A DNA stretch of 64,000 nucleotides from Hyparrhenia diplandra (taxonomy: Eukaryota > Streptophyta > Magnoliopsida > Poales > Poaceae). Positions 22,361 through 34,470 of this stretch are shown here, piece after piece. The stretch is taken from positions 1-64,000 of the forward strand of contig JADLZK010009289.1 in the NCBI GenBank assembly GCA_015847255.1, in the 5' to 3' direction. A model generated the notes under the pieces. It searched no databases and was not told the origin of the DNA. It saw only the letters and a list, made by a program, of their open reading frames with translations. Each line of letters opens with the position of its first letter. The stretch's first letter is position 1. A program made the position numbers and the translations under genes.

Positions 22361-25300
22361 TCACGGATTGAAATAACCTGATCCACCGAGGTTGGACGAC
22401 ACCAGCACCATCACACTCGTTATGGCAGCCAGCCACACCAAAGCCGTATCTGCACGACCAACCAGCGTCAGAAAAAACCCAGCAGGTACCACGATAAGCA
22501 AATCAAGCAGAAAAGCGCACACAGCACTATATTAGCTTCACCTGTGGAGCTGTTTGACACGGTGGATTCCTCTGTATCAGCTGCAGCCGCACTAGTGCTA
22601 GTAGAGGTGACGACTCTGTCAGTGCTTTCTGGCCCACTGCCCACCTTCTCACCTTCTCTCAACAAGCTTCCTGTTTCGGATGACACTATGCCTTGGAACT
22701 CCTCGCTCACCAGCAGTGCAGCGAGGAGATCCATGAAAGTTTCTCTTTCTTTACCTACGAAATCACTACCCTTGCTCATGCCATCAACGTAGTCCAGCAC
22801 ATCCTCGTCTGAGGCATAACCAGCACCAAACTCACTTCTCACTGCCTCGTCTTCTTCGTCCTCGACATATGCCTTGTATGTCAGCCGAAGTAGAACTTCC
22901 CCTGTCTCTCGTTTCCCAAACAAACCCCATCCTCCATATAAAGTCACGATTTTGTCTGTAGGCACTGTATCTTTAAGTGACCCTAGCTCAACCTGACAAA
23001 AATACTATCAGAAACCCCAATCCCAATTTAACAAACATGCTTAAGATGACAGGGAAGACCAGACCCGTTCACCTGTCTTCCATCTATGTATGTTGGACAC
23101 GGTATAAATGGGCATTGCAAAAAGGAAACCTTCTGCACACACAAATTTACCTCTCCGGTGCCAATAGTTATGTCAGTTACACCAATTGAATCCTTCACTT
23201 GAATGGTCAACTTCTGTTTGCGGGGATTTGCGACAAGCATATGGAAATCCTGTTTGATGTTGTATCTATAAGAATGGCGTGCATGAAATAAGTCTTCAGA
23301 AAACACACACGTGTTCATAATGTTGAAACTTTACTTGATTCCAAATTGGTTCTCCCGGTAGTCCAATCACAGTTGTTTGACTGTTCTTCTTGCTCTTTAT
23401 CACTTGATCACCAAGAATCATGACAACATAAGGATCTGTCTTGCCTGCATGACAAGTAGTCAAGTTCAACATGAAACTGATTGCAAATCAAAAGGAGTTT
23501 ACTTTTCTTACTTCTGCTTTTTCCAGCTTATACAGATATTTTTTATTGAACATCAAATACCATCGCATAATTTTGGCTGAACTAAGAGCGAGCATACTTC
23601 AGGGTAGTACCACTCAGCTATGTGCTTCTTTCAGTCAAGATATTAACCCTTCAACCAATTCCTTAGAAAATGTAGCTCAGATGAAAAAACAATCCTGTGC
23701 TACTTTGGACAGGATTAAAACTAATCTTGCCAAGCCTAGAAAATAGGGAAGTCATTTTACGTTGGCCCCAAAAATTTGTTACTCTATTGTTGGACTTCAT
23801 TTACCAAAAGGAAAATTTTCATTAACAACATTTTCCTACTTAACACAACAATTGATGAACTCGATCTCAGCCATTTAGTCACAAATAAATGGCATTTTTG
23901 GGTTGCCTGAAGTCAGCCATTCAGACTTTGGTTACAAAATATTTTTTTATATGTTGGGTTTAGATATTAACAAATGATAGTAGATTTGAATAAAAAAGTT
24001 TTGAATAAATATTTTTGCAATATGTTTCCATAATCAAAGTTGTGTTCGCATATTTTTGCAATATGTTTCAAATATAATAATATATTATAACAAAAGTTAG
24101 CGGTCAAAGTTGTGTCCTGAAACAATGTCTGTCGGTGTGGCTGAGACTGTCATTTATTTGTGACTGGAGGGAGTAATAAGCATATGCTAAATCTTTTCAT
24201 GAATCGAAGATTTCAATTAGAAAACAAAGATCTCTTACCAAATAAGACAAAGCTAAGCTTTCTGGCATCAACTAGTGTCACAGATAGCTCTCCAACAAAG
24301 TCCTTATTCCCCTCTTGGATCAGGTCACTTGCAACATTTTGAATTATATCACTTGCAACACTTCCTGAAACAGGTCCCACAGCTCTCCCCTTTTTGAAAA
24401 TCAAGGACAATCTTTTGGGCGCACAAAGAGACGTGGCAAATCTTCTGTCAGAAGTTCTGTGAGAAACCTGGTGATTGTAATTTATCAGGCCATGGCCGCT
24501 ATGAACAAGACCTTTCTATGTGAAATACAGGCATACAAAACTGTTCAATAAAGACCTGTTCCAAAGAACATTGCATTTAGGAACAGTCATGGACTTACTG
24601 ATACATGATACAAACAAAATACTGATATACTATATACATCACATGTATGTATATCAGTTAACTACATTAAAGTTGCAGGCAGGCATGTAGTTTTACATGA
24701 GCTAGATGTTTTAACCATAAATCCTTAGGTATTTCAAGGAATCCGTGAGTTGTATTCACTGAAGGAACTAGGTGATACCCAGTTAAGCACCAAGCGTGGC
24801 CAGGAATAACCATGTTAGCTTAATAGTTTCTGTAAAATTTCACAAACTACAAGGCTAGCACATGGTATAACGTTTAGTTATCATCCAAAACTTAGACTAA
24901 TGATGATCAAAGATGAGAACATGTGTAATGACAATAATCTCATCCTTACAAAAAAAAAAAAAAAACTAAATTGCAACGGTAATGAGAATAAATGCACCAA
25001 CAGTAATTGCAAGTTGTAGGGAACATTGGATTAATAAGAATAAATGATTGGACCAGCAAAATGCACAGCATTGAAAGTGATATAATGTTTAAGACAGACG
25101 TGCTTACATAGACAGAACAGGAATCGCTGGTGGAGATAAGCACCGTGTCCATGCAAAATATGTGAGCATATTGTTAGCCAAGCATCAAATTTGTAACACA
25201 TGATGCTGTAGAAATATCAGAGAAAAGAAAGAACAGAAAAGGTCCACTCCACAATCAGAAACAAATAATGAAAAACACCTGGTAGCTACTAGTACATGCC

Positions 25301-26733
25301 AAACTGAATGTTGCTGAAAAAAAGTCAATTTGAATTTGGATGTTTGATTTGTGTCTGATCAACAAGCTGATTGTGATTGAGTGGATTGCAGATTTTCTGA
25401 TTTCTGCAAGGAGTCTGCCAGCCAACCAAATACTAGAAAAATGGAGGATATCGACTATATTTTAATCTTAATATAAGAAAGACCTCTCATGTTATAATTC
25501 GGTTTATTAGTTAAAAACTATGTGACCATAATAATAATGACAACAGTAATGGAACCTATGCAATACTTCCGATAAATGGTATATGGTTTAAATAACAGTC
25601 TAAATAAAGCCATGCCATCTTACGTAAGAAAACAACAGTTCAAATTCCGTAAGTATATTCAAGCTAGAAGGCGCCAACCGTGCTCAGTTTCCAACATCAG
25701 GAGCGATGAAATTTCTGAGTTGCAACTGGAAATGTTTAAAATTTGGAGAAGCAGATGCGTACCCATAAGATTGAATAGGCGGAACAGCGAAAGCTCAAAC
25801 TTAATCTTGGGAAGAGACACAAAAGCCCAAGATACAGCTCCCACCCACGGTTCTGTTGGTATGAGCCTCAGTTTAACCCACAACTCCCCATCGATATCAA
25901 AATCCCGAACCCAGACGGGCACGACGACAGGTACTTTGGTGAACTTCAAGGAGAGTGCCAATGCCATGCGTGCTCCACCGGCATAGCGAATGCCAATCTG
26001 GTACCTGGAACGCATGATCAATAGCTAGCTGATGCATTGGAGAGAAGAGAAGATGCTACCTACTACTACTGATAAACAGAATTATTATTAATACTAGAGG
26101 TGTGGAATAATTAAGGTAAGGGGAAACTGACTGCAGGTCGTTGGCCCGCCTTGAGGTGCATCGCTCGACGTTCCTGACGGAGAGGGGTTCCTCGCCGAGG
26201 TAGAACTGCCTGATCTCGACCCTGTTGACGTAATCAGGCTTCTGGAGGTTGTCGATGATGGGCTGGAGCAGGCCGACGATCCAGTTCTCGATGCCGGTGC
26301 GGTATACCTTCCAGAGCTTGCCGAGCACCATGTTGACCCACTCGACGGACTCCTTGCGCTGCAGGTCCTTCTCCTCGAGGAAGAGGGAGAAGCTCGGGGT
26401 GGGCACCTGCGGCCAGGAGCCGTTGACCTTGAGCTCGCGCTCGGCGCGTCGTCGCTTGCGCAGCGTCCAGAGCTTGTCGAAGGCGGCGCCGACGAAGAAG
26501 AAGAGGGCGAAGAGGCCGAGGACGGAGCGGCTGATGGGGGGCGCCGGGAGCGGGTGGATGACGCCGAGCTGCGTGCGGAGCTTGGAGACGAGCGGGTCCT
26601 CCGCTCCCCGGTAGAAGGCCGGGGTGGAGGGTGGGGAAGGGTGCGGGGGCTCGGGGAGGCTGGTGGTGGGGACCGGCGCGGAGCGGTTGGGGGAAGGGCG
26701 GCGGTGGCTCTGGGGACAGGGAGGCGTCGGCAT
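22361..26733 (-). CDS. NTMC2T5: NTMC2 type-5-like SMP and C2 domain protein
   Basis: Members of this family tether membranes and are thought to move lipids; Arabidopsis type-5 members are reported at the chloroplast. Eight exons are read as 26733-26132, 26004-25763, 25126-25108, 24467-24239, 23444-23335, 23249-23151, 22992-22542 and 22449-22361, about 613 codons. After a Pro-rich N-terminus comes a hydrophobic anchor (SVLGLFALFFFVGAAFDKLW). The SMP domain has ESVEWVNMVLGKLWKVY, NWIVGLLQPIIDNLQKP and the tripartite SLKFTKVPVVVPVWVRDFDI region. The C2 domain has DPYVVMILGDQVIKSKK, then an acidic tail and a C-terminal hydrophobic helix (TALVWLAAITSVMVLVSSNL). Exon 3 is only 19 bp. Exon 4 contains two frame slips at A and G runs that cancel each other; otherwise the gene is intact. 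An upstream in-frame start may exist. NTMC2 type 6 is the main alternative. Confidence 0.92.
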
Positions 26734-27435
26734 CGTCGGAGGGAGTAGGACGTGGAGGGGCTGGTAGGTGCGGAGAGCGAGGGCGGCGGGATGCCGGGCG
26801 AGGGGTCAGCATCGGAGTCCAAACCCCGACATCCGGCGAGGACGCCTGCTGTGCGGATGCACCACCACCGGAGAAGGGGAGAGGAGGAGAGGCAGAGAGC
26901 TCGGACACCCACACCGCGAATCGAAGCGAATCCACCAACCACACCGCAAGGGAGGGAAGGGAAGCGGACCGGACGAGACTTTGGGAACAGGTGGAAGCGT
27001 ATCTGTCCCATTCCCTGCTGCTGCTTGGAAGCAAGGCCAAAGGACCCCAGACTTGCTCGTTGTAATCGATCTGTTGCACATGCACAATATTCTGAAATTC
27101 CAAATGAACATTCAAACAAACTTCAACAAAATATTCTAAAAAAAGGAACACAAAAGATAATAACATTTTACTATTTCCTTAAACAAAAATCAAACATTCT
27201 GTGAGATGGACATCCATAACTGTTTCCTGATGAACGATGAGTAGCATCTCAACTCAATATATGCACCTTTGTTCCTATTCAATGCTAACTTACTAGGTAG
27301 GTAGCACAAACTTTAATATTTTGCCAACTAATTTACATATTATTATCAACAATCCTATGTCTTTAGGATCTCCAGTTTGAAATACCGAGATGATGGTATT
27401 CGGCATGCTGCAAACTAAGAAATTGTGGTAACATC
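26734..27435. other. NTMC2 5' region and spacer to the PAL remnant
   Basis: The GC-rich part up to about 27.0 kb is probably the 5' leader of the NTMC2 gene. Overlapping open frames there, up to 341 codons long, are by-products of GC content. From 27.07 to 27.43 kb the sequence is AT-rich and holds no gene that I can support. Confidence 0.5.
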
Positions 27436-27945
27436 TCAACAGGCGGTGGCGCCTGGTGGGGTCTTTAGATCGACGACGTTGATGGGCAGCGGCTTGCCGT
27501 CCCACTCCCTCGAGCATGGGGTCCACGAGGTTGCCCTGGTTGATGCCGTTGAACACCCTAGTGCACTCCTCGCCGGGGACCTGAGCTTCTCGTCGGTCAG
27601 GAACACGCACCCGAGGTCCTCGCGGACGAAGCGGTAGAGCGGGAACGACCGGCTGTCCGCGATCCGGTTGGCAATGGGGGCGGTGCCCTCGGCGCGGAGC
27701 TCCTCCTTGAACTTGGTGATCCTGGAGAACACCGGCCCGCTCCGCGTCGCCGCTGCTCAGGGCGTGGTCCAGCAGCACGGCACGCAGCTTCTGCATCAGC
27801 GGGAGGCTGTGTGGCGCTGGCGGGGTCCTCCGCGTTCATGGTCAGCACCCACCTGGGTCACCGTACGTGCTCTTCACCGAGGTCGACGGCCTGGCACAGC
27901 GCCACGAGGCCATCACCAAGCTGCTCAACACCGGCGTCATCATGT
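27436..27945 (-). pseudogene. PAL: Phenylalanine ammonia-lyase C-terminal fragment, rearranged
   Basis: PAL deaminates phenylalanine to cinnamate at the entry to phenylpropanoids. The minus strand gives the family C-terminus: MQKLRAVLLDHALSSGDAER, ITKFKEELRAEGTAPIANRI, SFPLYRFVREDLGCVFLTDE, then GEECTRVFNGINQGNLVDPM and GKPLPIN. Three reading frames are needed, and the usual stop after PLPIN is lost. Upstream, LVALCQAVDL and VLTMNAEDP are present, but the segment that normally links the latter to MQKLRAV is deleted. At about 27.90-27.94 kb the plus strand instead reads EAITKLLNTGV, a PAL motif from a distant part of the protein, so an inverted PAL piece is joined here. The N-terminal half, including the MIO Ala-Ser-Gly, is not seen. 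Confidence 0.85.
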
Positions 27946-28239
27946 TGTCCAAGATCCTGGAGGCCGCGCGCGGCAGGACGGTCTCCGCCGGCAGCGAGCG
28001 TGTGGCCGGCCGGTGCCGAAGATCCCGGCGTTTGAGATGCCTGCAGTGCAGTGGGTCAGTCTGATAGCAATTCGTTACTCAACTGCCAGGTTGGGCCGTG
28101 CCTCCTCGTCGAGCTCGACGGTGACGTTCGGCGCGAGATCCTGGAGAGCGACCCGCTCATCTGGGGCGCGGCGTCGGCGGAGCTACCTGGACGAGGTGAG
28201 GGCAGCGGAGGTAGTGGAGGCTCGACCGGCATGGCGTCC

Positions 28240-28413
28240 AGCGCGTGCTCCAGATGGCGCTGGTCACCGCCGACTCCGATACTCCACGGCATCGGGGCCC
28301 GTTTCGACGCGTAATTGCAGCTCATGCGGGTTGCATTACGCGTCGAAACGGGCCCCGATGCCGTGGAGGAGGTTGGCGCGTTATCGGAGTCGGCGGTGGC
28401 CAGCGCCATGTGG
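28240..28413. repeat. GC-rich inverted repeat (hairpin) beside the PAL remnant
   Basis: The arms lie at about 28240-28316 and 28332-28413. The inner 30 or more bases are exact complements around CACGGCATCGGGGCCCGTTT, with a loop of about 16 bases. The outer parts also pair, around GGCGCTGG and CGCCGACTCCGAT, apart from a roughly 14-base block present only in the right arm. Confidence 0.9.
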
Positions 28414-29392
28414 AGGAGGTTGCATGCGACGCGCTCGATGGTCGCCCAGAGCTGGTCGGCCTCTGCCTCGCCGTCGTCCTCCCCATTGTTGGCCTCCTCC
28501 ATTCTCTGCCGAAGACGTCCTCCAGTATATATATGAGTTGGGCGCGTACCTTGGGGATTTGACCACAACTAACACTCCGAACCAGTTCGTGGAGGTCGCT
28601 GCCTGATACGCGCCGCGCCCGCCCGAGATAAGGGGATCTGAGAGCGAGGCATGCATAGCGCGTGGTGGCAATCCGCGCCGGAGCCGCCCCTCATGCAGTC
28701 CGCGCCTGGGTGGAGATGACGGTGTCCACGGAGGTCCACTGGGCGCCGCCGGGCGTTGCCAACGCTCATCAACTACGCCCACGAGTCGTATGTTGTCGAC
28801 GTCACGACTTGTTAGCACAGCCTCAGCACTAGCTAGCCTTATGCTATGGGTTCTTAAATCAGCTGGTCACGTGCAGTTACGGCTGCCAGATAATTTTGAC
28901 ATTGATTGACGATGAGTTGATCATACGTACTTGATGGGGCATGCAATTCCAATTTGTACACATGTAACTAAATTAAAAAAACACACACACAACTAAACTA
29001 ATTTACAAGTAGGCGCGCATCAGATTCATCGATCGTCATGCATGCATGCATGCACACACAGACGGTGACGGTGACGGTGAATCGGGTTGTACGTATTCTC
29101 AAGGGACACCATGCACCGTACCGACGACACGACAGATCGACTCCAGGTCCCAGGTGGCGATACATGCAGTTTAAACTTTTCCAGGGCCATTGAGCAGGTT
29201 GTAACAATATTATTCTGTAAAATTGGTGTGCCTCAACGAGACACATTGTTGCTGGCACTTGTCAAGAGTACATCCTGCCATCTTATAGCAATCCACGAAA
29301 AAATGTATTACTCCGGATTCAAAGCGTATTTAATTTTTTTCTATCAACGATTCTCCACGCCCCACAGTGAAGAAAAACATGACCAACCCACA
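28414..29392. other. No supported gene
   Basis: The GC-rich half (to about 28.8 kb) has open frames on both strands without recognisable motifs; it may belong to the same rearranged locus as the PAL pieces. The rest is AT-rich. A CATG repeat lies at about 29036-29053. Confidence 0.45.
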
Positions 29393-29735
29393 AAAAGAGA
29401 GGCATTATTGCATCCTTAGTTTTGAGAAGAGCCATCAAATGAGGTAGCTTGTTGTAATAATGCTTCTATGTCTAAGCATTAATTCGAACTTTTGTAGGGG
29501 TGGTAGAGATGGATGAACCAAATGTGATGCAATACTAAATGGTACAACTACTTTATCTATCGGCAACTAATTAACTACTGTTTGGTAATTGTGTGTGTAT
29601 TGAGCCAACGATTAAATATTTCCTCTTACTTATTATTGTACCATTTATTTTTTTTTTTCTATCAAATATTTGTCACTCACATTCTAAAAACTGTCCACCC
29701 ATCATCAATGTAGTCACAAGGTTTCTTTAATTTGA
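29393..29735 (+). repeat. Dispersed repeat A, copy 1
   Basis: This segment begins ATTGCATCCTTAGTTTTGAG and includes TTGAGCCAACGATTAAATAT and a TTTGTCACTC...ACATTCTAAAA block. A longer copy in the same orientation lies at 48774-49205. It carries no coding signal. It is probably a transposon or LTR fragment of a moderately repeated family. Confidence 0.8.
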
Positions 29736-29990
29736 AAACAAAAATACTTTGATGTAATAATGATGATAGCAATATAATTTACTACTATACATCTCTTGTT
29801 TTGATGTAAAAGTTACTTGAACAGCAAATAATTTAAAACCACATAAGCGTTTACAACAAAAAAAAAAAAAGGTACTCAAATCCCGTTTTCGTCCTAACCT
29901 GGGCCGACTGTCCCTGAAGCCCGCTCCACACCACACTGTCTCACCCGCCCTCTCGTCCACACCGAGCTCACCGCCGGAGCCGTCCATTTC

Positions 29991-31535
29991 TTGGGCGCAG
30001 ATCCATCACCCCCGAGGGCGCCGGCAACGGCCCCGGTCTTCATAGCTCTGACAGCGCCGAGGTCATCAGCAAGATGGAGCCGAGTGCATCAAGGCCATCC
30101 TCCTCAACGACCAACCCCTCATCCCTGTCCGGGAACGGATCCCGACCTCCAGTGGCTGCGTAGTGCGGAGGGAGTACACGCGAAGCTGTAGCGGCGGGGT
30201 GACGCGCTGGCGACGGCGAGGGTGACACGGACGCGACGCTCTCCTCCCTGGCGTCCATCTCCTCCAACGGTGGGTTCTTGATCTGCTTTACCATTCTTTC
30301 TTGAATCAGGCAATTTGCGGAGATTGAGATGGAATCCTCGTCGTCAGCACTTTATTCATGTGTGCATCGGTCTAGCTTGCCGCCGCCCCGCGCCGCTTGT
30401 TGCGGCATGGGGTTCCAAGTTCGTGGTCCTAGCTCGTCGCAACCATAAACTGAGTCACATTCATCAACAACCTTGGCCAGGACAGACCTCCCATTCATAC
30501 TGACAGGACAGGGATCTTCTTGTTACGATGCAACAGCAGCTGTCCAAACTCCTCTCTTTGTAGCAGTGTCGTCCCTTGCTAGTTGGCACGAACAAAGCCA
30601 CTGGCATGGCGGGCTGCAGCAATTTCTTGATTCATCTCACATTTGACATGATGCCCTTTCTCTTAGTTCATCACCTCATGCTTGCCTTGATCATCACACC
30701 TTTTTGTCGGTGCATGGTAGAAAATTGCATTACCTGCTATACTACTGCTGCTAGGTTTGGTATTAGTGATTCTTTTCTTCACATAAACATTACCTGCTAT
30801 ATAAATCTGATCTGATTCCTTCCTGTGTCGGTGCATGGTAGCAGTGTCGTCCCTTCCTGTAATCCGGCCATGTTGTACCAGAAGAAAAGAAGTGGAAAGA
30901 AACAAAAAAAATAACTAGGCAAATGGAAAGCCTGGCGAGTTCAGAGTGCTGTTGTAAAAATACGACTGTCAGGGGAGTGTGCCCTTCAGCATCAAACTTC
31001 TCGTGGGCAAGTCTTGTTTCTCTCTACCTTCCATAGTTTGTGATAACGATCTTGTGCAGAACAGAATATCTGATTATTTTGAGCGGTTAATCATGCCTGC
31101 AGTAGAACTTTTATGTTCTGTTACAATTTCCTCATGTGTTCTGCTAGCTTACTTGCCTGTTTCATTAGTTAGTCTTATAAAAATGTTTTTCCAACTTTGG
31201 TTCACTGCATTATCATTACTCTGTATCTATTGTGATTTGTGATTGTACCTGAACTGCATGATATCTCTATAGCATTTGTTTATATGGTCTTGCTGGAGAA
31301 TGTTTTAGCTGAGTCAAGGATGATGGTCCCAGTCTGCCACAAGCGACTTGAAACTGCACTGGCATAAATATTCTGTGTCTTCAATATTGCGCGTTATTCT
31401 CTCTGTCCATTTCAACGATCATATGGACGCAGGCTGAACTCTTATGAATCAAATGGGCAAGGTGCTGAGATTGAAAAAGCTGAGAGTACAATCGCAGAGG
31501 TTGAGGCAGTTGTCAAGCCAACAGAAGATTAGATT
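29991..31535 (+). other. Candidate exons of an unidentified plus-strand gene
   Basis: A GC-rich patch at 30.00-30.29 kb has one frame reading ECIKAILLNDQPLIPVRERI. Much further on, after an acceptor-like GGACGCAG, a short block at 31432-31532 reads LNSYESNGQGAEIEKAEST and AEVEAVVKPTED before a TAG stop. The last block looks like a real terminal exon by codon content, but I do not recognise the protein. The connection between the patches is speculative, and a broken gene is likely. The DNA between them (30.3-31.4 kb) shows nothing else. Confidence 0.25.
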
Positions 31536-32492
31536 TAAAACTCGCAGATTGCTCAACTGTTAGCACGCATCCTATTTTATCCTGTTGAGCCGTTGTGAGC
31601 TCATTATGATATGTGTAAAGGCGTGAATTCCTGTACTAGTATCATTACTTCTACATCAAAAGTTGGAAGATGCTGTCTGGAATTGTATTTGCTGCTCTGT
31701 GTGCATATGTTCTTCATTGCCAAGGAATGCCAGAAGACATGTCTTGTTTATGTTCAAAAGAAATTCTAAGCTTTATTGTTTCTTGTCATGAGGAGCACAT
31801 ACATACATTGTTTGTTGTCAGGGAGAGCTGTTTTCCCAACTCCTTGAAATTGTTATTGCTGGCGTAAGAAATATAGGTCTCTTTCCTTCTGATGTTCGAA
31901 TTTTTGCTAGAATTCAATTGGATTTCTTTAGAAAAGGGAATTAATATCCTAGGTTCTGTATCGACTAATGTATATAACTGTACGTGTCTTGAGTTGATGG
32001 ATGCTAGCCGGGGTAACAGCCATCACTACACAACACTCGATCACAATAAAATTGTCAATGTTTACGGGTAACTGCCATCACATCTCTTATCACAACTCAA
32101 TCACCCGTTGTAAAGCATTCATTCAGGGTGTGATTGATTGCTCTAGGGCCATCCGGCTCGATACGCACTCGTCCCGCATTTGGTTGCTCAGCCTATATAT
32201 TTTTCTTGCATCCACTTATTCACTTTAGCCCTGCCCTTTGTCCTGGCTATCCTCGTACGCACGATTTGAGTTTCTCATATGAGCCGGGATGGCTTGGTGC
32301 ATACATGGCACAAAGGCCCACCTGCTAGCCACCTATAGAACTTAGATACATACATGCAAACACGACCTCATCCCTCATTCATTCGTATCCACAGAGTTAT
32401 CGATACAAAGTCAACAATACAATGGACAGTGGTGCTAGTGCTATGCAAATAGAGTTTTTTCTACTATCTAAGCTATCTTGGCTGGAGCTCTG
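31536..32492. other. Non-coding DNA downstream of the receptor kinase
   Basis: This AT-rich stretch follows the stop codon of the receptor-like kinase (minus strand). It probably includes its 3' untranslated region next to 32492. No gene or known repeat is recognised. Confidence 0.5.
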
Positions 32493-33917
32493 TTATTGAC
32501 ATACTGTTGTGCGACCCCCTGTTGAAGCTCCTCGTCCTGGGTTGACCGGCGCTGGCGGACTAGCCCTTGATGGCTGAGGTAACACGCTGTTGCTGCTAAG
32601 CATTACGGTCACCTCAGACATCGCAGGCCTATCTGCAGGTCTGTCCTGAACACACAGTAGCCCAACCTGGACGCACCTCCTCAGCATCTCCCCGGAGCTA
32701 CGACTGAGGGAAGAGGAGCCAACGATGATGTCCATCACCGTTCCCTTCTCCCAGTGCTCCCACACCTGCTCAGGAAGTATATATTATTTCATTGATTAAT
32801 TGTAGTAAGTCAATAGGGGCTAAGCCGCACTTACCAAGTTTAGCAGGTGGTGACCGCCATTTCGGTTTCCGGTCAAGATCTCCAGAACCAGGATACCAAA
32901 GCTGAAAACATCGGATTTAACCGAGTAATTGCCACCCGTGAAATACTCGGGGGCCATGTAACCACTACAACAATAAATAACAAACAACTGTAATAATTAT
33001 TATGATTGAAATAATCAATAGTAATTGAGCAATAGAGCGTATACGTTGTACCGTATAATTAAAAAAAAGAAATACTTACTAGGTTCCGGCGACCCGAGTG
33101 GTGACCTCGTGGGACTCACTGCCTCCTAAAATCCTGGACAAGCCGAAATCCGAGATCTTTGGTTCCAGCTGCTGATCTAGAAGAACGTTGCTGGCTTTGA
33201 GATCCCGGTGGATTATTCGGGCCAGCGAGTCTTCGTGGACATACTGTAGGCCTCGCGCAACGCCGGCTATTATGGTCATCACCTTTTCAGGACCAAGCTG
33301 ACTGCGCCTCTGTGGGTCTGTCATTGGTACAAACATTTACATACTTAATATTACTTGCAGTGTCAAACTAAAGTTACAAAGAGTAGCTAGTTAATTACTC
33401 CCCGCTGAGAAATTGAAGAGTCCCAGAGTTGTAAGAATACATACCGAAAATTAGTTTGTTGAGGCTGCCGTAGGGTAGGTACTCGTAGACAATTAGCCTT
33501 TCCAGGCCGTCCAAACAAACACCTACCACCCTCACCAGATTTCTGTGCCGCAGCCTAGCGATGGAGACGATCTCATTTCTGAGCTCCTCTAGTCCTTGCC
33601 GAGAACTCTGCGACAGTCTCTTCACTGCAATTTCCTGGTTGCCTTGAAGAATTCCCTGCATAAAATGGAGAGATATAGTTATTTATTTATTCATATATAT
33701 CTTCAAAAAATTGACTAGTCACTGAATTTGGAATAATCTCTCAAAACGTCAATATAAGACAACAAACATAAGTTAACTTTCAAAACCAAAACAAACTTGA
33801 CCATTTCAATGTGGTTTATAGGGTGGTTCGTAGTTGTGCCGAGTGGTATATAAAAAAAATCATAACTTGAAACCATATAAATACAAAACTTTATACTAAA
33901 AATATGGTGCTTGACAC

Positions 33918-34140
33918 GTTGTAATTGATATATTTTTTATTTTAGATCTTATTGAGGCTTAATTATATTTTTAGTTATTATCAAATTAAAAACAAAAAAA
34001 CTTGTATGAGATCGTGGTCAGTATTAAAGTTGTAGTTCATAGTAAGATATAAGATATAGAGTTTTATAGTTGACAATGTTTTCTTTTTGCATGAGATCAT
34101 TTAAAAGGACTAAATATTCAATTTAAGTTCCCCAATTTAA
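33918..34140 (+). repeat. Direct repeat B, copy 1 (kinase intron 3)
   Basis: This roughly 225-bp block contains ACTTGTATGAGATCRTGGTCA, TTAAAGTTGTAGTTCA and GACTAAATATTCAATTTAAG. It is repeated in the same orientation at 35531-35756, at roughly 85-90 percent identity by eye. The two copies flank the foldback element. Confidence 0.85.
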
Positions 34141-34470
34141 TAAAAAAAAAAAATATACTTTTTTCAAAAATAAATTAAATTGATTTAATTATGCAATTTG
34201 TGGGCATTCAAACATAGAAAAATAATAAATTTATTAAATTAAAATCAAATGTACGGTTAGATATGCATACATGCTGGTGCATTTTTATTTTTTTGTATTA
34301 TGTGGTTTTGAACAAAAGAAAAAGGGATTTCAAAGTTTATTTGAAAAGCCTTTGGAAAAGATGTTTAAATAAAAGAAAAGCCATTCCTTTTCTCTCCCTG
34401 CCCTCTCTCTCTTTTTGGGCCCGCAACTGGAAGTGGCCCGGCCTGCTTCCGTCCTCTTCTTTTTCTTTTT

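Noticed and set aside
26094..27119. A 341-codon minus-strand open frame
   Set aside because: It overlaps NTMC2 exon 1 in another phase and translates to Ser/Pro/Arg low-complexity sequence; it is a by-product of GC content. The true frame is shown by SMP motifs.
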